64,000 nt of DNA from Pohlia nutans (taxonomy: Eukaryota > Streptophyta > Bryopsida > Bryales > Mniaceae). This document shows, piece after piece, positions 1 through 10,922 of the stretch; the first letter of the stretch is position 1; each line of letters starts with the position of its first letter. Location of the stretch: assembly GCA_022496805.1 (NCBI GenBank), contig CM040091.1:16978336-17042335 (forward strand). Reading direction: 5' to 3'. Made by a program: the position numbers and the translations under genes. The notes beneath the pieces were generated by a model that saw only the letters and a list, made by a program, of their open reading frames with translations, did no database searches and was not told the DNA's origin.

Positions 1-284
1 CAACCTTCTTCCAAGCGTTCTTTTAAGCTCCCTTGAGCTATGTTTGGGTTGAATAGTGTCGTGTCATAACTTGTCCCCTTGTGGGCCATGGGCTTGGAGC
101 TTTGGTAGGAGGTGTGGAAGTCATTGCGAGGTGTGGAGAATAATGACAGTGGCTTGCTTTAGATTGTCTCCCAACTCACCTTGAACTAGTTTTCGGTCTA
201 TTTATATTTCAATATGAATTCAAGAGGAGTTCAAGAGGAATTTGCTAAAATTTTCCTCTTTGAGCTGACTTTTCGGTTAACTCT
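1..284 (+). mobile_element. R1 MITE-like element, cut by window edge
   Basis: Right part of a dispersed ~322-bp element also present at 35522-35842, 61701-62022 and, inverted and interrupted, at 58954-60402. It ends with CTTTTCGGTTAACTCT, the inverse of the left terminus seen in the complete copies, and is followed by ATT. The left end lies outside the window. There is no coding capacity, so it is non-autonomous. The superfamily is not certain; complete copies have 3-bp AT-rich target duplications. Confidence 0.8.
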
Positions 285-678
285 ATTGTGATTCACTTTT
301 ATCTTTCAAAGTGGGTCTTAAATAGAAAGAAAAGAACAAAGAAGATTGAAGAAGTTAGTGGGTTTAAATTATTTTAAACATGTTCCTTCACAGCCAGATT
401 ATTAGGGTACCGTAGCTTCTTAGCAGCTCGGGCAGCTTTCTGCCTAATAATTAATGAAAGTGCAAAAATTAATTAAACAACACAAAAAAAATATTAAAAT
501 TGGACAATAACATATCAAAAATAAATATTGTTCCTCCAATACGTTTGATTTAAACATTGCGAACAAGCATAGAAGAAATTGTTGACTGTTGCAATTAAGC
601 ACATCATATGCATGATCTTGTTCTTGTTGTGCATCCAATGATCCATGTGTGGTGCGAAGGAGTTGAGTTGAGTACTCA
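285..678. other. AT-rich spacer, nothing recognised
   Basis: No gene, TIR pair or repeat could be supported here. The short open frames in the second half run into the adjacent GC-rich MITE and have no recognisable protein signature. Confidence 0.5.
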
Positions 679-1092
679 AAGCATCCGCACCCTTGCGCGG
701 AATCAAGGACGGGCCAAAGGGGAAGTAGAGGGCAATGCGAGGGTCCTGCGACTCGCCAAATTTCTCGTGCCTCACCCTCGCGCGGTGAAAGGCTGATAAA
801 CCTCATGGATTCTTTCCGGATTGGGCTTGTGTGCTCGCCAGAGGACGCGGTCTATTCATGCGCGGCTTGACCATCCAAATAACAACCAAATTAGGACGAA
901 ATCAACCAAATAAACCCCGGGTTTTGGGTGCGCTGGATACCATGGAGACTCTGAAACATGGCGAGACAGAGGTGTATTTAACGAGCCCGCGCTGCTGCGA
1001 GCCGTTCCACGAGTCGCGGCGGGGGGTCCGTCATGCCCGGGCCCGCAACAGGTGAGCGCGGCCCATTATACCGCGCAAGGGTGCGGATGCTC
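679..1092. mobile_element. GC-rich MITE with GAGCATCC ends
   Basis: The ends are inverted copies of one another over about 22 bp: left AAGCATCCGCACCCTTGCGC, and the right end reads GAGCATCCGCACCCTTGCGC on the opposite strand. Both sides are flanked by TCA, a likely 3-bp target duplication. The interior is GC-rich, unlike the surroundings, but encodes nothing recognisable. The ends resemble those of the elements at 16603-17429 and 33439-33757, so a PIF/Harbinger-like origin is inferred. Confidence 0.75.
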
Positions 1093-1561
1093 TCATGCTA
1101 GAAGCAAGATTCCATGCAAATCAAACCCGTGGGCAGTGGTGATTTTTCACAAGGTCCCTAACATATCCAGGGACATGTTCAGAAGAAAAAAACATTTCCA
1201 GTAGACGGGTTTTAAAAAAATGAACCGGTTTTTGAACGGGCTAAATTCACTTTGGACGGGTTCTTAAAATATATATTTTTTTATGTAAAATTTCCCAAAA
1301 AAATAAATGGTGCAAATATCAATTACATTATGTCATATATGACATGTGAACGTAAGCATAATGGAGTCAAACCACTAATACCTAATCAAAATACCAATCT
1401 TCAAGAGCTCGATTCACCTACATACAATGATTCATCAACTACAATACTTAGAACCTTTGTAACACAATGTCAGATTATAATTGAAGGTACACTTAGAAAT
1501 TGAATAATTAATATTTTATATAAGCATTTTCAAAATTTCATAAAAAAAAAGAACTTACCCT

Positions 1562-2246
1562 TCAAACAAGTGGATGAATTCTCCTATCCTTCATGTTTCT
1601 CCAAACAAGCATCACTGCATTCCAATTGATGTTTTCAACTGGAATATTTGCACATGAAATGCGCATCAAAGCATCTAAAGTCTCCAACTTCAAGCTAGTA
1701 CGTAGATGACTTTTGTTGAGGTTTTGTTTAGAAAAACCCCTCTCACATATTACAGTGCTCACAGGAATCACCATAACTCACCTCCACAAGTTACTCAAAC
1801 CAGGCCAATTGATAGACCACTCTGGAGTAGTACCTGCAAACTCCCAAGCTTCAAATAAAGACTTGTTTGGGATCATTTCCCTCATGGTTTCCACCATCTC
1901 CAAGCACTCACCTCGACACCGAGCTTGTTCTTCTTCAGAACTCTGGGATTTCACAAACAACCTTTCCAACCACTCTTCAATAATACGAGTTCTCTCATCA
2001 TCATTTGCAGGGTAGAGATTGGGACTAAAGAGCTTGCATGCATTGAAGATGCCTAAGTCTGGAAACCTGTTATTTAGTGCATCCACCACCCTCTGCACAT
2101 ACTCTGCCCCAATGAGTTTGCATTCCTCAATTGTACCAGCTCGCTGTGTAACACTCCCTAAATGCATTGGATAGGTTTTTTGGCCACCATCTGCAACTGG
2201 ATATACCATCTCCATAGAAGTAACACATGTCTCCAACACGTTTTTT
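1562..2246 (-). pseudogene. hAT transposase C-terminal remnant (ZNF862-like group)
   Basis: The downstream part has the hAT dimerisation signature: PVSTVICERGFSKQN followed by KSHLRTSLKLETLDALMRIS, matching the family pattern of an ERxFSxxN motif and a conserved leucine-rich helix. Upstream, in the same frame, lies about 140 residues of the preceding transposase region, ending GLSNLWR. An in-frame TGA at 1778-1780 separates the two parts, so the frame is broken. Upstream of about 2246 the frame dissolves into poly-lysine encoded by the poly-T tract, and the zinc-finger and catalytic N-terminal two thirds are missing. Family assignment rests on motifs, not a search. It cannot produce an active transposase. 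Confidence 0.8.
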
Positions 2247-2249
2247 CTT

Positions 2250-2290
<41 letters not shown>

Positions 2291-2335
2291 CTCTTCTAAA
2301 CATTGCGGGTTGGGTATTTTCAATTTGCAACCGGT

Positions 2336-2490
2336 TTTGGGACGGGTTGTTTTTTTTTCAACCTTTGCATGGACGGGTTGTTTTTTTTTCAACCTTTCCA
2401 TGGACGGGTTGATTTTAAAATCACCGGTTTTGGGACGGGTTGCAATTTTTTTTGCCTTTCAATTCAAGGTTTTTGGACGTGGACGGGCTA
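2336..2490 (+). repeat. Subterminal GACGGGTTG repeats of the hAT element
   Basis: GGACGGGTTG recurs about every 30 bp (about 2340, 2371, 2403, 2432) with a GGACGGGCTA variant near 2481. Related GACGGG/AACGGG motifs occur at about 1204, 1236 and 1254 at the other end. hAT elements commonly carry clustered subterminal transposase-binding repeats; that role is inferred. Confidence 0.6.
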
Positions 2491-2522
2491 GAACTTTGTG
2501 AAAAATCAGCCCTGCCCGTGGG

Positions 2523-3097
2523 GATTGGAAAGACGTTTAAAGTTTAATTTTGGTGGGTAGCGATCTCTACTACGTGACCATGACCAATAGACAGCGTTGA
2601 AGGAATCAACCACAATCCCCTTGGCTTGGAACATCCTAGAAATTGCAGCTCGGAGTTTAATTTACAACTGGAAGACGGAATCCCTCCCTCACTGGCTGGC
2701 ATGATCATTAAACAATACATTTCCACCTCACCTCTGATAGACGGAAAAAGCCGCCTTCCTCCTCTGCCTATTGTCAACCGTAGCCACAAGACAATTTTCA
2801 ACTTGTAAGTTACAGCTGCATAACATTCAGTAGCATGCACTGTCCCTACCTTGTAGACTGCGTTGGTTCTAAAGTACATGGTGTGGAATATTCCACACCC
2901 AATTGTAGCTAACACTAGTGGGACCCGTGCCGTTGAGCACATTGAGAGCCACTTGTTTTTGAGCTTGGGTTGTCTCCTCGACGGATTCCGGCGCGGAACG
3001 GTCGAGTGAGACAAAGCGTGTTGTATTGTATAATAGATAACGTTCAATAGCATCACCCTAAAACCCTAAACCCAAGTTGATCCATTCAAAATATAAT
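2523..3097. other. Spacer with dispersed palindromic repeat
   Basis: Bases about 2785-2905 match, inverted, the sequence at 10160-10240: both contain the near-palindrome GGTGTGGAATATYCCACACC and a shared CAGTGCATGCTACTGAATGT block. A further variant lies at about 9700-9760. Two telomere-like CCCTAAA units lie near 3055-3070. No gene is recognised. Confidence 0.5.
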
Positions 3098-3521
3098 TGA
3101 GTTAACCGAAATCATAACAGGTGTTCTGACCCCCAAAATATCAGGAATAAAAGCAAAATAAAAGCAAAAGCAAGTAACCGAAATAAAAGCAAGTAGGGAA
3201 GAAGATACCCTCTAACTTCAATTTTAGACACGAGCTCCAAGTTTTCAGAGCCAATTAATCAATTCAGTCACCTAATTATGTCTCAAGTTTACCACATGCC
3301 TTGCCATTATCTCAAATTGGATGTGGGCCATCGCCTCCAAGCCTTTGCTCTCTTTGAACTCACCTTAGTCTCAGTTTTGCCTCCTTTGTGACGGCAAAAC
3401 TAATTCAAACTCTTTTCTATTTTGAATCCTTTGGAAACCATGCCAGTTTGCTTGATTGCCTTAGATACGGGCCAAACTCACCTCACCTAACATGTATTTT
3501 CTCTTCTTTTCGGTTAACTCT
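3098..3521. mobile_element. Element with R1-type ends (424 bp)
   Basis: Ends TGAGTTAACCGAAA and (reverse strand) AGAGTTAACCGAAAAG match the R1 termini. It is flanked by AAT on both sides (3095-3097, 3522-3524). The interior differs from the 322-bp R1 copies, suggesting a second non-autonomous subfamily mobilised by the same enzyme. Confidence 0.75.
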
Positions 3522-3953
3522 AATATGCTCATTGTTCATGCTTGTCTTCTCTGGATGTGAGCATGTTGAAACTTTTTATCCTATCATAAACTTCCAACTG
3601 CTCTTTTTTTGCGTTTGCTTGCTTCCTTACCTCATGCGTTCTATTTACTATAGAATGATTAAATAATATTTGATTATGCTTGTTTTTTTACCATGACTCA
3701 CACACATCCAAGACTGAAGTGAACCAACCATCAATTGGCAAGCTAAGCCATACCCTACTCCTTTGTTTGATTTTTACTCATACAATAACTTTTCCTTGAA
3801 ACTAGAGTAAAAGATGACACTTGTCATTATATGAATGAGTTTTGTAGAAGTCAAGCAAGTAAAACAAGATGTGAAAAAAGAAGCATCATAGAGCATTTGA
3901 AAGAATCTTGGAAACTTTAGTAGGGATACAATTATACAAAGTTTTGGGCTTAA

Positions 3954-4744
3954 CCCTCAAATGATAGACTTTGGGGGGGGGGGGGGGGGGGGGCACTGGC
4001 AATTTTTTTAGAAATAACGTGCGATAAAAAATAGGGTCCAATATATTCATTGTAGGTAAATTTTGTAAATAATTTACATGTAATATAGGGGATTTTAAAA
4101 TAGTGAAACATGTTTACATGTAAAATACCATCACCTTATAATCCTTTTTGCAAGGTAAATAACCCCCCCAATAAATAGGTCCCGAACGCACGTGTATGCA
4201 AAATATAAGAGGGAGTGCACCCCCCGAGATGATAGAGGGGTAAAGCCAAAACCTGAATGTGTTATAAAATGTTACTTCTGCAAGTTTGATGAAGTTTGGT
4301 CTAAAAGAGAAAATGAGAAGCATAATGTTTAGTAGTTATGGTTCGGTCAAACTTCCAAAAAGATGTTTTAGATACTCATTCAATGAATTTAGAACTATTT
4401 ACCATTTAATATTCATCAAAATTTCAAGTTTTATTTTTGATTAAAACGAGAAATTCTAATCTAAAATTTATTAGAGAATTTTTTCAAAGGAGAAAACGTC
4501 TAACTAGTTTTCCCAAATAGTAAATTTTACAACACTAGAAAAATATTGCTCAGGTCTTTGTCTTTGGAAAATTCTCCTCAGTGGATTTTAACTCGAATTG
4601 ACATAATTCAAATTGGGTTGGAAAGTAGACTTGATTTCCTATTTGAAAATATACTTTTAATTTTTTATAAGGTTTTTTTCTGATCTTAGACAACCCATAA
4701 TAGAAGGGAAACCACCATAAAATGATCATTCTATCACTTAAGGG
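3954..4744 (+). mobile_element. TTAA-bounded C-class element, subfamily S1
   Basis: Left boundary TTAA then CCCTCAAATGATAGA; right end, read on the reverse strand, CCCTTAAGTGATAGA, preceded by a decayed TTAA (CTAA). The interior matches 5687-6225 and 52464-53005 (shared blocks around 'tttgatgaagtttggt' and the terminal accession near 'accataaaatg'). It is about 250 bp longer than those copies and contains a homopolymer of about 20 G near 3973. No coding capacity. Confidence 0.75.
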
Positions 4745-4801
4745 CTAACAATGTTACGACGGGTACAAAACAAACCAACTTCTTTTTTCAAACACCTCTA
4801 A

Positions 4802-5682
4802 GTTAGGATGTCCTTAAACCACCACCACCCCCAATTATGACATGTAGACCTTTCTTGGGGCCACCACAGTCGAGACTCAAAACCGCCAATTTCAATATTC
4901 AAGTAAACCAATGGCATACCAAACATTGCAAAGAAATAGTTGGTGATTTTGGATATCATTATGAGTGAAAATTAGTACCACACGATGTGAACATGGGGAA
5001 ACCTAAAGGTCTAATTAGGGTGACGAAGTTCTTTTCACTTCGAAAATTTGTAACGATTTGAATATTGGGAATAAAATAGCAAAAATTTGTGCATTCCGTG
5101 AGAAATCTTCTTCCAAATGACCGAAAAATATTTCTCATAAATAAGGGCCGCTTTACACTATGGGCCAAGAGCCATGACCATGGAATTCTAAAATCTATGA
5201 TTGGCCCAAAAAGAGCTCTTGGTCCCATTTGGCTTTACACTACCTTGAAAAAAGGAGAATGACCACTAACTTTGAGGTCCCCAAAAACTACTAAAATCTG
5301 CCATTTGGATAATGTGCCATGATCCAACAGGTTTTCCATTGAGTCGAGGCAAAATGCTCGACTCAACGGAAATCAAGGGAGCCGTAAGGCTGAAAATCAA
5401 TTAAATCATCCATTGGCCAAATTTTTTTTTTAATAAAAATTTATATTAAAAATATCAACCCAAAGTTGTCCCGGTCCAAATCCACTTTACACTACAAGAG
5501 TGACCAAGCCACTCAAAAATCCATTTTTGATTTTTCATGGTCACGGCTCTTGGCCAAGAGCCATGACCATGAAAATGATTTAATTTTCTTGGTCATGGCT
5601 CTTGGTCCATAGTGTAAAGCGACCCTAACCTTGTTAAAATGAGGCCAAATTTCTTAAGTTGGTGGTTTTAGGACAACCTACC
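4802..5682. mobile_element. TTAA-bounded G-class element, interrupted
   Basis: Left end GTTAGGATGTCCTTAAACCA after CTAA; right end on the reverse strand GGTAGGTTGTCCTAAAACCA followed by TTAA at 5683-5686. Without the nested 481-bp MITE plus its TSD the length is about 397 bp, matching the sister copy at 17478-17871 (394 bp). The right TTAA is shared with the next element at 5687. Confidence 0.7.
5145..5625. mobile_element. Tourist-like (PIF/Harbinger) MITE
   Basis: Ends GGGCCGCTTTACACTATGGG and, on the reverse strand, GGGTCGCTTTACACTATGGA. Perfect TAA target duplication (5142-5144 and 5626-5628), typical of PIF/Harbinger. Inside are several copies of a CCAAGAGCCATGACCATG block in both orientations. 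Sister copies with CTTCACACT ends are at 56070-56444 and 58248-58613. It is nested inside the 4802-5682 element. Confidence 0.85.
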
Positions 5683-5686
5683 TTAA

Positions 5687-6225
5687 CCCCTAAATGACGG
5701 AGGGGGTAAGGGCAAAACATAAATGTGTTATAAAAAATTACTTCTTCAACTTTGATGAAGTTTGGTCCAAAAGAGAAAATGAGGAGCTTGATGTTTAGTA
5801 ATTTTCCATACAGTCAAATATCAAAATATAGCTTTTTATCATCTCATAATGAATTTAGAAGCATTTAACTTCAAATATTTATAAGAATCACAAATTTTAT
5901 TTTTAGAATTTGAAATTTTGTATGATTTGTTAAAACTAGACATTCTATTCTAAAATCAAAAATTGCAAATTTTTCAACGGAGAGAACATCATTACTTCCC
6001 CAAATAGTAAGTTTTCTAACACTAGACAATGTAGAAGTGTTTTTCTTTGAAAATTTCTCCTGGGTGGAGTTTAACTCGGATTGACATGATTCAAATTGGA
6101 TTGGAAAGTAGACTTGATTACCTATTTAAAAATATTTTTTATTTTATATAAAATTGTTTTTTCTATTTCGGGCAGCCCATATAAAAGGGCAGAGACCATA
6201 AAATGGTTGATCCGTCACTTAGGGG
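5687..6225 (+). mobile_element. TTAA-bounded C-class element, subfamily S1 (539 bp)
   Basis: TTAA at 5683-5686 and 6226-6229. Inverted ends CCCCTAAATGACGGA and (reverse strand) CCCCTAAGTGACGGA. The interior is homologous to 52464-53005 (542 bp) and to the longer 3954-4744 and 18683-19880 copies. Non-coding. Abuts the 4802-5682 element through a single shared TTAA. Confidence 0.85.
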
Positions 6226-6250
6226 TTAATACCAAAAATGAATTGATTAA

Positions 6251-6542
6251 GGTCGAGGCACCTAAAACCGACCAGGTACCTAAAACCGATCAGGCCTAAT
6301 TTCTAGATTTTGAAAGGGAAGATGTACCTCATTTGTACATTAGAGCATGTGATCGGTTTTGGGTCCTGAAGTACTTTTCACTTTGAAAAATTGTACAAAT
6401 TTCAATATTGGGAAATAATTCATGGAAAAAATTGCATTCTCCGCGAAAACTAACTTTCAACCCGGGAAAAATATCACCCTATTAATGGCTGGTCCAAAAA
6501 TAGTGTAGATAGCTTAAGTTATCGGTTTTAGGTGCCTCGACC
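6251..6542. mobile_element. TTAA-bounded G-class element (292 bp)
   Basis: Perfect inverted ends beginning GGTCGAGGCACCTAAAACCG, flanked by TTAA on both sides (6247-6250 and 6543-6546). The CCTAAAACC core of the end is shared with the 4802 and 17478 elements. The CTAAAACCGAYC block is repeated just inside the left end. It is the last element before the XTH promoter. Confidence 0.8.
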
Positions 6543-6760
6543 TTAACGTCTAAACTGACCGACGGACGGTCCTCATTTCCTGGCAACTCACCGAAACGTC
6601 GAGATCACCGAAATCTAGACAAAGTCTAGACGTTCCCCGGAACCGTAGCACCTCCACAGCGCTACAGTCGCGTGAAACGATCTTCCCCCGCGTCCTTTCG
6701 CCCCCAACGTCGGACCGCCAATTCCATCACTACATTCATCACCTTTACAAACTCCCTTCA

Positions 6761-6766
6761 TATATA
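6761..6766 (+). promoter_or_regulatory. Probable TATA box of the XTH gene
   Basis: TATATA lies 235 bp upstream of the start codon in otherwise mixed-composition DNA. It would place transcription start near 6790 and give a 5' leader of about 210 nt. Position and composition only; no mapped start. Confidence 0.5.
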
Positions 6767-6918
6767 CAGCGTCTCCCTCCTCACATCTTCCAGAACACCA
6801 ATCCCCGTTGCTTCGGCAACACACACACTTTACAGACCACCAGTACAGTGATCGAGCTTCTCAGCTCATCACACAAATCCCTACTTCTAGAACCCCCACT
6901 CCACACTACTCACATTCC

Positions 6919-6982
6919 CAGGAACTAGAACAGATCTACATTCCCAGGAGCTTGCATTGACAGGAACTAGAACAGATCTACA
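6919..6982 (+). repeat. 22-bp direct repeat in the XTH leader
   Basis: CAGGAACTAGAACAGATCTA occurs at 6919 and again at 6961 (both followed by CA), with partial copies of neighbouring CATTCCCAGGA. It lies in the predicted 5' untranslated leader just before the ATG at 7001. Confidence 0.7.
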
Positions 6983-7000
6983 CTGACAGAGCCTGCAGCG

Positions 7001-7873
7001 ATGGCGCGCTCCGTGCTTTTGGTTGCTGTGTTGTTGGGTTTGAGCATTGCAGTTGCAGGTCAAGGAATTACGTCAGACGAGTTCGACACGTACTCCTCTC
7101 AGGGGATTACTTACAGTCCCGACGGTAACGGCGTTACACTTTCGCTTCTGAACGGACAAACTGCTTCCGGAATGGGAACCAAAGGCTCCTGGTTGTTCGG
7201 CTCCTTCGGAGCGTGGATCAAGCTTCCCGCAGGAAACGCCGCGGGCACAGTCGCAACGTTTTACATGTCGTCCCCTGCTCCGCAGCAATGCGAGTTCGAC
7301 TTCGAGTTTCTAGGCAACAACCAGGGCTTGCCCCGGAAGATCCACACGAACGTCTTCGTTGACGGAAAGGGAGGACGCGAGGAGCAGATCTACATGCCGG
7401 GGAACTTCGACCCCACGGCCGCCTTTCATTACTACTCTTTCGAATGGCATAACGACCAAGTTGTGTTCTACGTCGACTGGCGCCCCATTCGTCAGTTTAA
7501 GAATCTGTCCGGTGTGATCAGCAACGGGACGTACTGTGATCACAAAGCCATGGGGTTGTACTTGTCGATCTGGGACGGGTCTAGCTGGGCGACTGACGGC
7601 GGCGCCGTTAAGATCGACTGGTCTCAGGCGCCGTTCAACTGCGCCTACGAGGATTTCTTGTTCAACGGATGCCCTGTGTACTCTCCGAGTGACATTACGA
7701 AGTGCCAGAACGACCCTCACGCTACGGGTGTTCCGTTGACGCCTGAGGAGATTCAGTATATGCAGAACATTAGGAGTAATACGACGTTGGTGGCGTATAA
7801 CTACTGTGATGACCACGCTCGGTACCCGAACTTGAGCACCGAGTACCCCGAGTGCAGTTACAATGCTATGTAG
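7001..7873 (+). CDS. XTH: Xyloglucan endotransglucosylase/hydrolase (GH16), intronless
   Basis: A 290-residue secreted GH16 enzyme that cuts and rejoins xyloglucan, acting in the cell wall. Seen: a hydrophobic signal peptide (residues ~1-20, ending AVAG); the catalytic block QCEFDFEFLG at 96-105, with nucleophile E98, D100 and acid/base E102; the family stretches TNVFVDGKGGREEQ (116-129) and VVFYVDWRPIRQF (154-166); SIWDGSSWATDGGAVKIDWS (189-208); and a C-terminal XET domain with Cys at 214, 224, 235, 269 and 285 and the motif YNYCDDHARYP. Length is usual for the family. Odd points: the residue before the nucleophile, normally Asp or Asn, is Cys97; the usual Asn-glycosylation site right after the active site is NNQG and so lost, although other NxS/T sites exist (168, 175, 260, 278). 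The gene has no intron and is more GC-rich than its flanks. Whether it is a transferase or hydrolase cannot be told. Confidence 0.95.
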   Translation: MARSVLLVAVLLGLSIAVAGQGITSDEFDTYSSQGITYSPDGNGVTLSLLNGQTASGMGTKGSWLFGSFGAWIKLPAGNAAGTVATFYMSSPAPQQCEFDFEFLGNNQGLPRKIHTNVFVDGKGGREEQIYMPGNFDPTAAFHYYSFEWHNDQVVFYVDWRPIRQFKNLSGVISNGTYCDHKAMGLYLSIWDGSSWATDGGAVKIDWSQAPFNCAYEDFLFNGCPVYSPSDITKCQNDPHATGVPLTPEEIQYMQNIRSNTTLVAYNYCDDHARYPNLSTEYPECSYNAM

Positions 7874-8050
7874 ATGTTTGTTTATTTGTTGTCGGAGGAG
7901 GAGTGTAAAGTAGAGTTTACAGTCGAAGTTTGCGATTGAATGACGGGACGTACGTAGGAATTCATCTTCTTTGATTAGTCCCTGTTGAAAAATTCCAACT
8001 GCGAGACTAATCCATTGTTCACCGATGTTCTTGCCCTATTCGGCATTCTA

Positions 8051-8056
8051 AATAAA
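8051..8056 (+). terminator. Probable polyadenylation signal of XTH
   Basis: AATAAA lies about 180 nt after the XTH stop codon, a usual distance for a plant 3' untranslated region. Motif and spacing only. Confidence 0.4.
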
Positions 8057-8295
8057 ATTCGGTCAGTTCTAGCGCACATTACGTTCTTTCGCTGTCTTTA
8101 GTTTGGAGCTCAGTTTTACTGAATTCTCGGGAGAGAGTTCACGCGAGCAGAGTTGGTTAGAATTGCTTCTTTTTAATAATAATGCAACGCTTGTATCTTA
8201 AAAGAGGAGAACTAAATTGAAAGTGTTTCGATTTTGTGCACATGAAACCGGCATTCCAAGTCATAGGAACGTGCTTCTTCGGAAGTACGCTTGTA

Positions 8296-8417
8296 CATTA
8301 GTAGAAAAGGTGGCCCTGTTGAGGGAAATTCTTAGGCAAGTAGTGCCCAGTTTCATGTGTGCACAATGATTTTACCTGAGCATGTCTGTCACCTTTTAGA
8401 CACCTTTTAGACATGTG
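8296..8417 (+). mobile_element. Degenerate CACTA-type MITE
   Basis: The left end CATTAGTAGAAAAGGTGGC and the following TAGTGCCCA... CATG blocks match the 120-bp CACTA MITE at 34707-34826. The right end is eroded (repeated CACCTTTTAGAC). No clear target duplication. Confidence 0.5.
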
Positions 8418-10920
8418 ACAAGGAAATTAGAACCATTTATGACATTAAAACTTCTTACTCTTTAGTTACGGTTCTTTGCACAGAATGATTGATTTGTAGG
8501 TCATTTGTGCTATCCTTGGGGATGGTGTGTTTTGCTATGTGTTGGTTCTCTTCGTTTGTATTGGAGTTGAATTGTCATTCAAAGGGTGGGTGTTTTCAAA
8601 TGAGGATGAAGTTTGCAGAAATTGTTCGAATGGGTGGTTTGTGTGGGTGGACATCTTGGAAGTAGCTGGAAGTGCCATTTATAGGGGGTTGACAGGCTGA
8701 CGAGCAATTGTCGTTGCGGTGCCTTGCTGGCTTGGCTCTGGCGCTACCGTTGAACGTCTGAATTAGCTTTTATCTATCATTATGTGTGGAATGGACATGG
8801 GCACCATGTTAGTGTATACTCTGTTGTCACTTTAAATTTCCAAACATGGTTGTCATGGTTGACTTGCATATGATGGGTTGCTTCCTTATCTCTTCCAATT
8901 TATTAGTGTGATTTCAATTTACTATCTCTGCCTCACCAGGGGAGAGAGTATGGAAACATTTCCTTTTCAAGGAGTTAAATGGTTGAACAGTACAAGAATA
9001 TTATGTACAAACAAGGTGTAAGAGAAATATTAAGGTAGAGAGTGCATGACTAGCCGCTTGTTTATTTTAACATATTTATAAAAATTCTTATCAAAACCTA
9101 AATTTGTTCAACATTAGCATGACAAAAAGACTGTTTGCATAAGAAAGGCATGTACATTGATTCAAACCCCCAATAGAATACTCTCTTCATTGGAAAGGCA
9201 TTAATGACTCAAACCCCCAATACGAGTGGCACTTTGCTTCTCTCTAGAGAACCATGACAAAGTGAAAATTGAAAAGATGTGAAATGTTAGGTTAATTACT
9301 TCATATAATGGTCTTTGTGAATAGAATGAAACAAAACAATCATTGGAAGACCATTCAAGAATGTGAAAGGCTAAGTTACATCATAAAAAACCCTACCTTA
9401 GAATTGTGTTGACTAATGGCTCTCGGCTCGCTTACAAACCCTATAAGTGTGGGAAATCCACAAGTGGAACCTATAGTCACCAATACAACTTTTTGAAAAC
9501 AACTTCGACTTCAGATCATCACTGTAATAACCTCTCTCTTCCTTAGAAGGCATCAAACTCCCAATATGACAAAAAGAAATTGCAATGATTATTTCAAAAG
9601 TTACTAATTGTACGTAATTATCTGACTATACATTGTGAGCATTGTTCTATTTTCATCTTGTGATAGTCAATAGCCTTTGTGACTGCTGCCTTCCCTCAAC
9701 AAAATGATGTAGAATATCCCACATCATTTCATCCTCCCAATAAAATGATGTGGAATATTCTCCATCATATCAGTAGCTATAGGGGCAGGTGGCATTAAGC
9801 AAGAGCAACCAACCATGGTGAATAGTAATCAAAAGCACTCACTCACTCACAATTCAACAGTGTCCTATAATTGTTTATTTGATTCAATATCAATTACACA
9901 TCACTAGTCATTCCATATATAAAGGTGGATGAAACAAAAAGGAAACCTTCTTGAAGGCTACTGAATGTTGTGCTTGTCCTTAGAAGGCATCCCAAATTAA
10001 TTAATTGTTTGTTCTGTACTTTTGTAGTGTTAATTTGTGATTTTGAGTTTACAATTAGAAATTGGCTGTCATAACATTGGGTAGCCTTCATGTCCACTGC
10101 CTTTCCTTCATGCACTCTGCTCATCACCTTGAGCCTCCACCTGTTCACTTAGTTGCTGATGAAGTACTGTTGGGTGTGGAATATCCCACACCATCCACTG
10201 TAGAGTTAAGGCAAGAACAGTGCATGCTACTGAATGTTATGGTGTAGTGGCTTGAGTTTAGAAGGTTGGGCATAGCTAACTTAGTGGGTTGAACGTGTAC
10301 TTCGTGGAGCTGAAGACTTCTGCCTTGGTAGCTCAAAGCTTTATGTTCAACAACTTCGTTGCACTTGTTGAGCTGAAAAGTGTGAAAAATTCAACACAAA
10401 GTTTGTGGATTTGAAAGCTCGACCCCAGAAGTTCAACAAAATTTGTTGCAAGTTGAAGATTGAACCATATTTTTTGTTTTTAAAACTGAGTTGCAGAAGG
10501 TGAGTTTAATATATTTTGTAGCACTTTTAGGACTTCATTTTTTTCTATCTAAATTTAAGCACAAAATTTAAGTACAGGATGATTAGAAATGGATCATTAG
10601 AAATAGTCGACTAAGCTTCTCCACTGGGATGCTGGGGAGGTTGACACACGGGCAATAGGATGAAAAGCATGTATTTTTTGGTCTCCTTTGAAGTGTACTT
10701 GGAGAGGGCACAGACAAAATGAAAAATATAGAGATCCCTGTCAATCCATAGTTTATTTGTCTAGTGTCCAATCCAAAAGTGACACTAAAGTGACAAACGA
10801 GAAGTGCCCAAAGAACTTGGAACAATAAAAGAAAAAAATTGGTAATTTGAAAAACTATACAATAAGTAATTGCCAAGCTCACAATACAATAACTGCTTCA
10901 TTCAAGCAAGAATTGTATAA
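8418..10920. other. Intergenic DNA, dispersed repeats only
   Basis: No gene is supported. Two direct copies of a block around TTCAAACCCCCAATA lie at about 9160 and 9210. The palindromic GGAATATYCCACA repeat occurs at about 9700-9760 and 10170-10190, the latter part of the repeat shared with 2785-2905. The interval 10320-10440 contains several imperfect GTTCAACAA/GTTGAGCTGAA blocks. Confidence 0.5.
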
Positions 10921-10922
10921 TA

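Larger units (their letters stand above)
1134..2514 (-). mobile_element. hAT transposon, internally deleted
   Basis: Left end CAGTGGTGATTTTTCACAAG and right end (reverse strand) CAGGGCTGATTTTTCACAAA form imperfect TIRs. Both sides are flanked by the perfect 8-bp duplication CCCGTGGG (1126-1133 and 2515-2522), as expected for hAT. The element is 1,381 bp and carries the C-terminal part of a hAT transposase on the minus strand, a long poly-T run at about 2253-2290, and GACGGG(T/C)T subterminal motifs on both sides. It is far shorter than an autonomous hAT and is non-autonomous. Confidence 0.9.

Noticed and set aside
3055..3072. Interstitial telomere array
   Set aside because: Only about two CCCTAAA units; too short to indicate a telomere, and such motifs are common in plant promoters.
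7073..7816. Long minus-strand frames opposite the XTH gene
   Set aside because: Shadow frames of a GC-rich coding sequence with no independent support.
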